From NCBI GenBank assembly GCA_035926095.1, contig JAVRQT010000006.1, forward strand, positions 868,001 to 932,000: a stretch of DNA of 64,000 nucleotides, given 5' to 3'. Made by a program: the position numbers and the translations under genes. The stretch is from Elasticomyces elasticus (lineage: Eukaryota > Ascomycota > Dothideomycetes > Mycosphaerellales > Teratosphaeriaceae). Below, piece by piece: positions 54,350 through 64,000 of this stretch. A model generated the notes under the pieces. It saw nothing but the letters and a program-made list of their open reading frames with translations, had not been told where the DNA came from and made no database searches. The stretch's first letter is position 1, and each line of letters opens with the position of its first letter.

Positions 54350-55878
54350 TCATTCATCACCCTGCGCCCGCCTCATAGCTGCCATCCTCTGAATCCGTGC
54401 TCCGCGTGCCTCGCTGCTGTGAAGTTGGCTCATCAAGGCGGGTCGATCATCATGAGGGTTCTCGGTCAGGAGATGAATAACGGCCACCGACCAGGTCACT
54501 GGAGCTTGTAAGCATCGCAATCACATTCGCCACGGAATCCGAGCCATACCATCTACGAGACAGCACGCAAAACAGAGATAGCCGTGCTCCATGCCATTGT
54601 ACCTGACTGCGAGATCGTGGGGTTAGCAAGTGTGTCATGATGGTGTTGTTCGCTGTGGAACTTTTCGCTGTGGGCGGCAAGAGCAGCCTAAGGGCACCCT
54701 ATGCCTCGGTGGACTCCCGTCTCATCGCTTGCATCTGAGAGTGGGTAGTGGTACGTACTGCCAGTCAGTCAGCAAAGAACGTATGGGCACATACTCTTTC
54801 CCCGGACTTACCGCAGGAATCCCAGGTTCAGCGTTGTAGCTACCAGCATGACTATAGCACCCGTAATCGACTTCGCAATGAGCAGTCGAAGACGTTTGGT
54901 CTGAGCTTCGTTGGCCACCATGTCCACAGGCGCACTTTTCGTACGGAGTGAGGTCATCGACGGCGCTGAACGGCCACTGGTCGTTGAACGCTCGCCATCA
55001 GAGAGTCCAGTGTCATCGCTCTTCTGCACTCGGAGCACTGGCAGAGTCAAACCCTGCGAAGGGGTGACGTCCGGCAACAGCTTCACCTGAGAGCTGCTTT
55101 TTCGGATCCCCAATAACGACACCAACAGTCGTTTTTGCAGCAGTATGACGAATACGACCGTGAGTGCGACGCTGATCAAGATGTCGTATGTCATCAAAAC
55201 CAGAAGCGATGTTCTCGGTAGCCCGATCCTGCATTGGCCGTCGTCCGGGTCCACGACTCCGACTGGGGCCACGAATCCCAGTATGGCTATCGTACCGAAG
55301 CCAACGACGAGAACGAACACGAAAGTGAGCCAAACCCAGTCGTGGAGTCTGTCGCGTACGTTGGCTCGTACGGCGTGGGCCCGCTCAATGAGGAATAGCT
55401 GAACGCTGGTCTTGGTGAGGACGAAGAAGACCAAGCAAATGTACATCATGCCCTTGCAGTCCCTTGGTCGTGACATGTTGAACGTGCCGTTGATCGAAAG
55501 AGCGGCCGCGGTATTGAACAGCATGCCGCATACGTACAGGGAGTAGGGTAACAGGCGGATGAACGGCAAGTCTTTCCAGTATTTGCGGCTGAGCATGGCA
55601 TGTAGACGTGAGCCTGAAAGCTACTTAGTACACAAATTGAGACATGAGTGACATTCCGTACCGAAGAGTGCCGCCATGATGAACATGCAGAAGAGCGAGA
55701 CGATGGCGTACGATGCGCGAGCTGGAGTGCCATTGCTATTGTTGCCGGGGGTCGCGGCTTGCCTGGGCATAATCTCCGGTAGCTTGTCCATGATCTGCGG
55801 GATCACAAAAAGGGAGGCCAGTGGTATCGTGCAGAGTAAACACAAAGATGCCGCGCCCCAGAAGCCGGGCATGAGCAT
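54350..55878 (-). CDS. Seven-helix membrane protein, GPCR-like, unknown
   Basis: Four exons (minus strand), 55878-55662, 55613-54812, 54602-54550 (53 nt) and 54498-54350, give 406 aa. The introns are 48, 209 and 51 nt. The 209-nt intron uses a GCTAACC branch and a GTCAG acceptor and joins LNLGFLR to YNGMEHGYLCFACCLVDV. The last exon completes helix 7 (TWSVAVIHLLT). Seven hydrophobic segments are visible, including LCLLCTIPLASLFVIP, IVSLFCMFIMAALF, MYICLVFFVLTKTSVQLF and FVFVLVVGFGTIAILGFVA. A long Ser/Thr-rich loop (about 230-280) lies between helices 5 and 6, as in receptors. It ends in a basic tail. No named family was recognised. Confidence 0.76.
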
Positions 55879-56461
55879 TAGCTTGATCTTGAAGGTCGTG
55901 GATGTGTGATGCAGGGAAGAACGTTTGAGTCCGCTTTAGTTGTAGGGATGTTGGTGTAAGCTGTGCAATTCGCAGAACGAGGTGTAAAGTAGAGGAGAGC
56001 TGTTGGTATGAAACGCATCACATCGTACTTGACCATGGAATCGAGGAGGATCTGATGATATTTGGCGTAATCGTGACCGCTCGATTTGGCTCGGCATGCC
56101 GTGAAGTAGTTTCCTCTCGTGGCGACCTCTTGATGCTGAGAAGGAGGAACCATGCGAGCCTGTGTGGCATTTACTCCATCCTCAGAAGCACTTCCTCGGA
56201 CACATGTGCTCGTCCAGATTGTGTGTACCTGGTATCAGTTCAGCACAGAGTCACGGAGGAAGGAAGGATTGTTCCAGGAAGGCGTAACATGGCCTTGGAG
56301 AGAGCACATATGCGGCGCGACTCATGCGGACGGCTCTCGGGTGGCGACTCGACTCGCGTTCCAGATCACATGTGCAAATGGTCTGCACAATCACTGCATA
56401 TACTCCCATACATACAACACTCCGGTCGCGACTCGCGCATAGCTGTTACAAGACCGCCACC
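55879..56461. other. Divergent intergenic region
   Basis: About 580 bases between the seven-helix protein (-) and KIN17 (+). A plus frame is open into the KIN17 start but has no conserved sequence. Promoters of both genes are expected here. Confidence 0.4.
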
Positions 56462-57478
56462 ATGCCGAAAGCCGAAGTGGGATCGACCAAGTACTTGGCC
56501 AACAAGATGAAGGCCAAAGGTCTACAACGGCTGCGCTGGTATTGTCAGGCCTGCGAGAAGCAGTGTCGCGATGAGAACGGCTTCAAGCAGCACACCATGT
56601 CTGAAGGCCACGTTCGAGCCATGCTGATGGTCGGCGAGGATCCGAGAAAGGCGATCAACGACTTCAGCAACCAGTTCAAGCGGGATTTCTTGTCGTTGCT
56701 CAAGACGAGCCACGGTGAGAAGAAGGTAAGCTTGAACGGCTTTTACCAGGAGTACATCCATGACAAGGAGCACGTACATATGAATTCGACAAAGTGGCCG
56801 AGCTTGACGGAGTTTGCCAAGTATCTTGGGCGTGAGGGTATCTGTAGAGTGGAAGAGGGAGATCGAGGATTGGAGGTGCAGTGGGTGGATGACAGTGCAG
56901 ACGCTATACAGCGAAGGGAAGATATCAAGAAGAAGGAGAGACTTGCGAAGGGTGATGAGAGTATGGAGAGCCGATTGCTGGAGCAGCAGATTAAGAAAGC
57001 ACGGAAGGCGGCCGAGCAGAGGGCCGAACCATCACAGACATCGCTGCCAGCGACGGGGCCGGAGGACGCTGGAACAGTCAAGGTTTCACTGAGCTTGGGT
57101 GGCAAAGCAGCTCCCAAGCAAGAAGCACCGCCCACCGCGGTCGATGCGCCTGTGACTATCGATAGCTTTTCTGCTGCCACGCACTTTCCGGAAGACGGAC
57201 CAAGCGCTGAGCAGTCTAAACCAGCTCCAGCAGAAGACGACGAAGAAGAAGTAGATGCGCCTGCAGCAAAGGCGCCACCAAAGATGTCCTTATCACTAGG
57301 TGCTAAGCCCAAGCACACCAACCCACTTATGAAGAAGAACCCGCTTTCGAAGCCAAAGATCGCGGTCGCTGCACCGGTGAAGAAGGTTAGCAACGCCGAG
57401 CGCATCATGAAGGAGGAACTGGAGCGGAAACGGCTGGCTGAGCAGCGTGGTGGTGGCAAACGGCAGAGGCTGGCATGA
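56462..57478 (+). CDS. KIN17-like DNA/RNA-binding zinc-finger protein (Rts2 type)
   Basis: Single exon, 338 aa. The N terminus MPKAEVGSTKYLANKMKAKG and the zinc finger with Cys28, Cys31, His44 and His50 (CQACEKQCRDENGFKQH) match KIN17. The winged-helix-like domain follows: SNQFKRDFLSLLKTSHGEKKV, NGFYQEYIHDKEHVHMNSTKWPSLTEFAKYLGREG. A Lys/Glu-rich helix and a disordered acidic segment come next, then VKVSLSLGGK and MSLSLGAK repeats. The basic tail ends KRQRLA. KIN17 proteins act in the nucleus in RNA processing and DNA replication or repair. The start was chosen by family N terminus. Confidence 0.93.
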   Translation: MPKAEVGSTKYLANKMKAKGLQRLRWYCQACEKQCRDENGFKQHTMSEGHVRAMLMVGEDPRKAINDFSNQFKRDFLSLLKTSHGEKKVSLNGFYQEYIHDKEHVHMNSTKWPSLTEFAKYLGREGICRVEEGDRGLEVQWVDDSADAIQRREDIKKKERLAKGDESMESRLLEQQIKKARKAAEQRAEPSQTSLPATGPEDAGTVKVSLSLGGKAAPKQEAPPTAVDAPVTIDSFSAATHFPEDGPSAEQSKPAPAEDDEEEVDAPAAKAPPKMSLSLGAKPKHTNPLMKKNPLSKPKIAVAAPVKKVSNAERIMKEELERKRLAEQRGGGKRQRLA

Positions 57479-59448
57479 GAGTATGTTATTCATGATCAAT
57501 GTCTTTTAGCGTGGAGTTGGAGGAGTGCAAAGTATACCCCTATGAAGCTGCGTACCAGTGACTGCATTTGCAAATTCGGACTTCATATGTGGTGGTATGT
57601 TGCCGCTACTTTTGTAAAAAGTTCAATAGTAGTACCTGCTACTGCCCTGCATCCAACAACCCAACGTCTATCACCTGTTCGTGACATGATGAGCTCGCTT
57701 GGGAGTTCTTTTTCATCACTTCTCGCTCTAGCTACCTTATCTCATGGATCACTGTGATATCCCATGGTATGTAGAGGTGGAAAGACGCTGTGATCCTAGA
57801 CGAGAGAAGCAAATCAGTATTTCCGTGACTCAGACGAGTGGTGGTGAACAGATCACTCTTCAAACCGCAGATCTTGGAACACAGTTACTTGCTGTGTATG
57901 TTATGACTTGGACATTGCTGTGGTCAGCTGTGAGGAGTGTCTCGACTCATGTAGAGCGAATTGAAGGAGACATATCCGTGGCTCCGTCAACAACTCCACC
58001 ACGTGAACGACGGTGGTTGAGTGTTGGATCGAAGCCACGGATAAGGGATGATGCACGGAGGACACTGCCATGAGAAAACAGAGTAGCCGTGGGAGGGAAG
58101 AATGAAAACCTCAGATATAAATTAGGAGGGAAGAAAAAAGCAAAAGATGAACCGGAACACCATGATTTGAACATGGAAATTGCCATTCGCAATTTGGCGG
58201 TGCTGAGGACATATATTAACCCATGTTCTGAAAGCATTGCCAAGAGGAGTAGATTCTTACCTGGGAATCGACTGTACATCTTATCAGTAACTGATTTGAT
58301 GATCTAGTTGATGTGGTGTACTACGTACACCCAGGCTGGCACGGTTTTGCATGAGAATTGATGACTCAATCCACAACGTGACTGGTATTTTATCAGCATG
58401 TTGCTAGCTTTGGAGGCTATCAGTGAGAAGACTTACCGTCATACCACTAGACCACACCACCCTTGGATGATTGAACATCCAAAGCAGGAATGAGCTGCTG
58501 TAATGGTCATCGGCGAAATTTTGCCATATAAGTTCAGTGGGTTGCCTAGCCGAGCTTGCCCCGCAAGGGTACGCCTCGATCCACATACCACAGTACGATA
58601 AGATGCCTGCTGATTGTAAGGCCCCAAGCTGAGGACGTGATAGGTGTGGATCAGCAGAAGCAGGGGTGGTGGCCCTTCACCAGGTGCTGCTCGGCTGCTC
58701 CACGTACGAAACAATACGGACAGAGAAAACGCCAGTCCCAAGCTCTTGTAATGGCAAACAGGCAAGGAATAGTGCGGTAGTATGAAAATAACATGAGATG
58801 GAGAGGAGATGGGTGGACAGGATAGGATAAGAAAGGCCTTCATGATCAAGACGCGACGTGCTGAGCCTTCTCGCGCCACGAGGAGAGTCCAGAAGTCCGC
58901 AAAGGTAGTCCAGTATCCAGAGTCATACGTGGTGCAAGAATAGTTGCGAAAGGCCAACTGTCTATCCATATGTCCAGGTGGATTGTATTGCGCTTCCAGG
59001 TGTCACGTCGGAGTACGATCCTTGGCCAGGATATATGTTCCTGTTGTTCGTCCATGCCTCTTCGCTTCCATCCTGGTAATGCCGTGGCCCAGAGGTGTAT
59101 TTTCTGCTGTGTATGTCAATGTGTGATGAGATGAAGTCAGATTACAGTTGAAGACGAGGCGCAAAAGAACGGGTGACGTTGAAAAGCACGGTGCAGCAGC
59201 GTTGCCCCTAACGACCCATTCGGTTGCTTCCGGAGGAAGGAGCGACCGGCCGGCATGATCTTCGGCATGATGAGATGAGCATTGTTTCTCTTTAATCATT
59301 TGACGTGTTTACTGATTGCTAGCAGAACCACGGCAATGCCATGCCAATGCTTCGCTGCCGCCCTCTCAGCAACGGCCATTACTCCTGACCATCTTTAATG
59401 TAATGCAAGAGCTCCACCGTCACTCGACGCCACGGAGATGCTCCATGA
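57479..59448. other. Gene-poor region of about 2 kb with tRNA-like fragments
   Basis: No protein gene could be supported. Open frames such as 57744-58073 (+) and 58439-58969 (-) show no family or splice support. On the minus strand around 58465-58443 lies TGGTCTAGTGGTATGA, like the 5' half and A box of tRNA-Glu. At 58157-58177 (minus) lies a T-arm-like hairpin, CCATG-TTCAAAT-CATGG. They do not combine into a cloverleaf. A 7-bp perfect inverted repeat sits at 58315-58331. Confidence 0.4.
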
Positions 59449-60814
59449 CTACCGCGTAATCATGCTCTCCCGTCCCGGCCCAGTACCAATGTACTTCACC
59501 TTCACGCCCACAAACTCCTCAATGTACTCAATGTACTTTCGCGCGTTCTCCGGCAGGTCCTCGTACTTGCTCAGGCCAACCGTCTTCGATTTCCAACCTG
59601 GCAGTGTCTTGTACGTCACCTCCATGTTCTCCAGAACGTCCAGATTGGCAGGGAAGGACACCAGCTTCTGTCCTTGGTGCGTGTACTCAACCGCCACCTT
59701 CACCTCGTCAAAGTCGTCCAGGATGTCGAGCTTTGTGAGATTGATAGCGTCATACCAATTGATGCTGTTAGAGAATTTGACGACAACCAAATCCAGCCAG
59801 CCGCAGCGTCGTTTGCGTCCGGTAGTCACGCCGTACTCCTTGCCGACTTGTTGCAGCTTTTCGCCGATCTCGTTAATCTGCTCCGAAGGAAAGGGACCAG
59901 ATCCGACGCGGGTGGTGTACGCCTTGACAACTCCAATCGTCTCCTTAATCTTGCGCGGGTTGAGATGCAGGCCGGTGAAGACACCTCCCAGGCCGGTGTT
60001 CGAGGAAGTGACGTACGGGTAAGTGCCGTTGTCGATATCCAGCATGAGGGCGTTGGCGCCTTCGACAAGCATACGCACATTGCCCTTCACCGCCGACTCA
60101 ATAAGCGGTACCTGGTCGACGACGAACGGCTTGAGGGTCTCGCGATAACCGTCGAACCGCGCAATCTCTTCTTCCGGGTCATACTGCAGCAGATCGCCAT
60201 ACCGTTTCTTAAAACCTGTGGCCATGTTGCGTAACCGCGTGTCGAAGAGCTTCTTGTTGAAGATGTCCGCAACGTGGATTCCACTCCGAGTCGCTTTGGT
60301 CGAGTAGGTAGGTCCAATGCCTTTGCCAGTTGTTCCGATGTTGCCCTTTCCGAGCTCTACCTCCTCGAGACCGTCCACTTTCGTGTGCAGATCCAGGTCC
60401 ACATGGCAGCGGTCGCTGACAAGCACGCGATCCGTTGTGTCGATCCCATTCTCCTCAACGGTCTTGATCTCCTTGAAGAGCTGCGGGATGTACACCACGC
60501 AGCCAGTACCGATGAGGTTCACGCAACCTTCAGTCAGGACGCCAGAAGCTGTCAAAAGTCAGTGATGCGCTCAGTACTGTCCTTGGTATCACCTACGCAG
60601 GATGTGGACGTCGAACGTCTTGCCATTCTTGACGATGGTGTGGCCGGCATTGTGCCCACCCTGCGCTCTACAGCACAATTGGATTCCTTCACTCAGGACA
60701 TCTGTGATCTTGCCCTTGCCTTCATCACCCCACTGGGCACCTGTCGCAAGTCAGCATGTTGTCGCATTGTTGGTCGCATGTAGCTTTTGACGTACCTAGT
60801 ACGATGGTCGCCAT
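59449..60814 (-). CDS. ADE12: Adenylosuccinate synthetase
   Basis: Three exons (minus strand), 60814-60796 (19 nt), 60740-60597 and 60548-59449, give 420 aa. Introns are 55 nt (GTACGT, GCTGAC, GCGACAG) and 48 nt (GTAGGT, CACTGAC, TTGACAG). The enzyme joins IMP and aspartate using GTP in AMP synthesis, in the cytosol. The phosphate-binding start VLGAQWGDEGKGKI spans the first junction. GGHNAGHTIV, the GTTGKGIGPTYSTKATRSGI segment, LVEGANALMLDIDNGTYPYVTSSNT and GVTTGRKRRCGW all follow. Length agrees with fungal Ade12. Without the two small 5' exons the P-loop would be missing, which confirms the model. Confidence 0.95.
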
Positions 60815-61397
60815 TGCGCGTTTGCCGGAGGCCGTTCAGTATATCTGCGATTGGAGCCGCCATTGTAAAAAGAAGGAGAGTTTGCGTCACGAAGCTCTTC
60901 TTCAACCCACCAAGATGCGATCGCCGAACTCGGGCCGCATTGGCCGCATTGGCCTTGGCAGATTGACCTCACTTTCTTGAAGGTTGCTGAGCCTCCTCGC
61001 TCACGACATGAGTTCCATCAGTCTGCTGCTTCGCCACAGTAGTACAGCTTTTGGCAGCGGTCTATCGCTATGACTCCCACCTTTTACGAGCGAGCGAGAT
61101 TCAAGGAAAACCTGCCGCCCAAATAGGACACCGGGCTGTGACTCCCCTCACCATGAGACCAGGAGTTACTTCCAAGATTGCAAGCTGTTAAGGTATATGT
61201 GGTTGCCGGTCGATGCGCCCAATCTTTCGATCACATCGATACAGGTCTCATCTCGATCAATCCACTCGCACTTCTCGCGTCTTCTCGTTATATCGCATTG
61301 CCCAGGACGCTCATACTGAAGTGCATAAACGTCCAGTTGCAGTTACAGGCATTGCGAAAACAATACCACCTCAGTTTGAAAATCAGCGTCACAGCTT
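60815..61397. other. Divergent intergenic region
   Basis: About 580 bases between ADE12 (-) and the next gene (+). A direct run GGCCGCATTGGCCGCATTGGCC sits at about 60932-60957, perhaps a control site. No exon was supported. Confidence 0.4.
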
Positions 61398-62873
61398 ATG
61401 TTCGCGTACATCGACACTTTCGTTCGCTGTGCGCCAAAGGTCTCTCGTCGACCACATCAACCACGAGCCGAAGCCAGCGACGTGGCCGACGATTGGGTTC
61501 AAGTCGAGGTAAGCACATTGACGGTCTGAACGCTTGAAACATCTCAACACTGCCGGGTGACAACAAGCTGCGGTCGTCGCCCTCCGCGCTCTGTCTCTGT
61601 GTTATCAAGATAGAGTTGTTGCACAGCCAAGTCAACCTGTCCTAGTGTTCGAGACACCCACTGACGTCCACGACGCTTCTAGCCCGTCAAGCTCTCCTAC
61701 GCCGGTGCTCTGAAGCAGCCTGTTTCTCCTTGTGGCGACGATGAGTCTTCCGACCAACTTTCTGCGCAGGCTGTCTGGGCGGACCTGCTCCCAGCTGCGC
61801 AAACACTAAGTGACGACGGTGTCGAACTTTACAACATTGCGTGGAGCTGCTCCTCCTGCTCATTCTACCGCACTCCCAGGGTACGTCCAGAATACAACTC
61901 CGAATACGGCGAATTCGAGTGCAACATGGAGCCTGAGTTCGGATCCGGTCCCGAAAGCCACTACAACGCCGCCAACTACGCTCTCGCTGGCCGTGAACCT
62001 GGTAATAGCTTCCGTGATCTCCGCTCAGCTGCTCGTGGCCGCAAACGCCAGCGCGATCGTCTCAGCAAGTACTACAGCTTCAAGCATGTCAACCCTGGCC
62101 AGCTTGGTGCGGACCACCAAGTACTGGACGGCCTCAACTATAAGGGTTGCAACACATGGCCTGACCATATGAATGGCCATGGTGCGCCTGATGTGTTCGA
62201 AGTCAGGGTACTTCGCATGACCCGAAAAGCACTCTACGACGAAGCGCAATGTTATCCTCGTCCTCCGGTTCTGCACAAACGCTCCACCGACAAGACTCGT
62301 GGAATTGTGCGCACCACACGATTGCAGCGGAAGAAGCTCAAGAAGATGCAACATCGCGATGTTGAAGACCTCAACTTCGAGGGCCGCGAAGAGGGACTTC
62401 AGTATTTCACTACCGGCAACCTCAACCTCTTCTACCACTCAGAAAATGTGCTGTTCAAGCGAGAGATTGTGCTCCCCAAGCCGGATCTCGATTACACGGT
62501 GCTGCACAGGGATGCCTATGCTCATGGGCTTGAAGACTGCGATTGCGATGGTGAAACTTGTATACAGACTGTCAGTACGGATCATGGAGAGTTTGTCGTC
62601 AAGGTCCACTGTGCCGGCACGGTCACGATCGAGGGCGATGATGCGAGAGGAGAGCTGTCTGGGCCCCAGCCGCAGAGGACGACCTGGGATTGGACGGACT
62701 ACATGACGATGGCGACTAGGCGTGGGAAATCACATGCAAGCAACGCAGACTGGGTGATGTTATCTGGGTCTCGGTCAGTGATAAATTCGTCCCGGGGGTG
62801 GAGGGATCAATTGGCACAGAAGGGAAGGTGGCTATTGATGACGTGCGATACGAAATCTGTAGCATTACCGTAA
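61398..62873 (+). CDS. Hypothetical protein
   Basis: Proposed exons 61398-61508 and 61683-62873 give 433 aa. The 174-nt intron is phase 0 (GTAAGC donor, CACTGACG branch, CTTCTAG acceptor). The frame is open without a stop from the acceptor to the end, which supports the join. The first exon encodes MFAYIDTFVRCAPK and an acidic segment. The middle contains the paired cysteines AWSCSSCSFYRT, then basic stretches (ARGRKRQRDRLS, LQRKKLKKMQHRD), and DCDCDGETC near the C-terminal third. The last 40 residues look less coding-like, and another frame opens from about 62753, so the 3' end is uncertain. No family was recognised. Confidence 0.6.
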
Positions 62874-63187
62874 CCACGCTCATCATGCTCCTCGGACTAA
62901 CTTCAGTCCCCCCCGTAGTGTTATTTACGACGCGGCAGCTGTGACATCCGACTATGTATCAAAGCACACCGCTCTCCCTGGGACGATGATACAGCCAATG
63001 TAAACTGTCAGAGCCGTGGTGATGGTGAAGCACAGTTTCATGGTACAGTGTAGTCCTGGCTAGCTGATCCGCCTGCCAAATGTGCATGTTCACCATAAGG
63101 TACCCGCCCATTTACGCCTGTCGAAGCCGAAGACGATAGCCCGCACGCCCATCGCAAATAGCAATACACTTCGCTCCCAGATATTTC
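62874..63187. other. Intergenic region between convergent genes
   Basis: About 310 bases between the hypothetical gene (+) and the JmjC-like gene (-). An alternative last coding frame of the upstream gene would extend to 62944. Confidence 0.35.
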
Positions 63188-64000
63188 TCATCCACGCTTG
63201 CTCTTCTTCCTCAACGCTTTCGCAATCTCCACCGCCTTGGCTTCAAAGTCTTGCTTCAGCGAAAGAAATTCCTCAATCGCATCTTTGCCACCCCATTTCT
63301 CCTCTTTGCCGTCCTTCAACGCTTGCTTCACATACTTCTCGACTCTGCTGATGTATCCAGGCGCACTCACACTGAGTGCTTCATTCGTGATGAATTCGTT
63401 CACCTGCTCAGCCAGCAGTACGTTCATCCATCGTACGATCTGTGAGCAGCGGAGTACATGGCCACCGAAGGCCAAGGTATTGCCCGCCTTGGGGTGCCTG
63501 TAAACGTAGTGGATAGTGCCCGCTTCAGTAATGTCAGCATTTGCTCACATGCAGACCCTCAACTCGATGCTTGGTACGTACCAGGGAAATAAATGGTCAT
63601 TCCTGCACGCAGCACAACGTACCGCCAGCGACCTCCGATGTAACGATCGTGGTTTTGGCTCCAGGCCTCGCGTTCTTCATCGGTAGGCCTAAGCCCACGA
63701 TGCCCTGGTTGATGGTGATATACGTGCTGTACCCGTGAGAATCTTGATGCGGCTCCGTCAATGCGCCAGCCTGCGCACACAGGGCCCACGATTCGACTTC
63801 TTTGTATCCCTCTGTATAGCCCAGCCTGTTCGCTGTCTCGCCGGAGGATGGCAGCTTCAGCTTAGTCAAGAGTGAACAGTCTTCATTGTTGAGAAAAAGT
63901 GGTTTCAGGCCGTCGTCACGGTGGGCAGCAAGCTCAAGCATGTTCCATGGCGGGCTATTGGCAGGCACAGGTCTGGAAAACCTAAAAGAACGTGGGAGGG
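63188..64000 (-). CDS. JmjC-like domain protein, partial at the window edge, with a frame slip
   Basis: The gene runs off the window at its 5' end. The last exon is 63522-63188, joined across a 59-nt intron (GTACGT, GCTGAC, GAAG) to an exon from 63582 up to the edge. The cupin core is readable. ALTEPHQDSHGYSTYITINQG has the HxD iron motif, DRYIGGRWRYVVLRAGMTIYFP follows, then GTIHYVYRHPKAGNTLAFGGHVL with the distal His. The tail is a Lys/Glu-rich helix. The frame changes near 63694-63696, between NQGIVG and LRPTDEEREAW, with no intron able to explain it. One base appears lost from a CCC run. Relatives are fungal JmjC proteins of unknown substrate. Confidence 0.75.

Noticed and set aside
57744..58073. 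Frame of 109 codons in the 2-kb gene-free region
   Set aside because: No recognisable domain, no splice context and no paralogue; composition is not like neighbouring genes.
58157..58235. Candidate tRNA on the minus strand around a CCATG-TTCAAAT-CATGG hairpin
   Set aside because: The acceptor stem has one mismatch, the D-loop lacks GG, and the anticodon loop is nine bases; it is not a functional cloverleaf.
58439..58969. Minus-strand frame of 176 codons
   Set aside because: Hydrophobic low-quality sequence without an N-terminal signal or family match; it covers the tRNA-like fragment.
1..64000. A polyketide or peptide synthase gene cluster, CRISPR array or intact transposon
   Set aside because: None of the expected domains, repeats or terminal inverted repeats were found; this is eukaryotic nuclear sequence with scattered metabolic genes.

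Overview
This window reads as nuclear DNA of a filamentous ascomycete (Pezizomycotina). Genes are densely packed on both strands. Introns are mostly 46-70 nt, with GT..AG ends and CTNAC/GCTGAC-type branch sites. There are fungal housekeeping genes (triosephosphate isomerase, U1-70K, mitochondrial mL43, RPL39, PIG-P, an IPC mannosyltransferase, KIN17, adenylosuccinate synthetase). One pseudogene carries C:G to T:A nonsense changes in the context left by repeat-induced point mutation (RIP). A Dothideomycete is plausible but I cannot fix the class from sequence alone. All exon joins were made by eye from splice signals and reading frame.

Layout. 0.3-5.3 kb: a FAT1-type acyl-CoA synthetase and a secreted repeat protein. 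6.0-10.4 kb: a possible catabolic group (amidase, FAD monooxygenase, EthD protein). 11.1-12.4 kb: two tandem 67-residue cysteine-rich secreted peptides sharing intron position and TATA spacing. 12.7-17.9 kb: a NAPE-PLD-like hydrolase, a heme-thiolate peroxidase, a SYLF protein and a small membrane protein. 18.0-23.7 kb: an unknown protein, then TPI, U1-70K and mL43. 24.2-27.7 kb: two tandem paralogues of an unrecognised charged, probably nuclear family, with an orphan coiled-coil reading frame between them. 28.2-35.3 kb: a PhyH dioxygenase, an unknown protein, a glutamine-synthetase-like ligase, an SDR, and a protein with two Atg8-interaction-like motifs.

36.0-39.2 kb is decayed: an MFS transporter with a lost splice acceptor and a frame slip, then a carboxylesterase with three RIP-type stops. 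39.8-42.2 kb: two tandem copies of an unrecognised four-exon family with an 11-14 nt micro-exon. 42.5-51.0 kb: IPC mannosyltransferase, RPL39, PIG-P, an NTA1-like amidase and an MDR-type ABC transporter. 52.4-57.5 kb: a secreted protein with three Apple/PAN-like modules, a seven-helix membrane protein and KIN17. 57.5-59.4 kb has no gene I can support. 59.4-64.0 kb: adenylosuccinate synthetase, an unknown protein, and a JmjC-like protein cut by the window edge that also has a frame slip.

The most novel material is the three tandem duplications (secreted peptides, nuclear-type pair, micro-exon pair). In each, the two copies support each other's gene models, and I recognise no described family for any of them.
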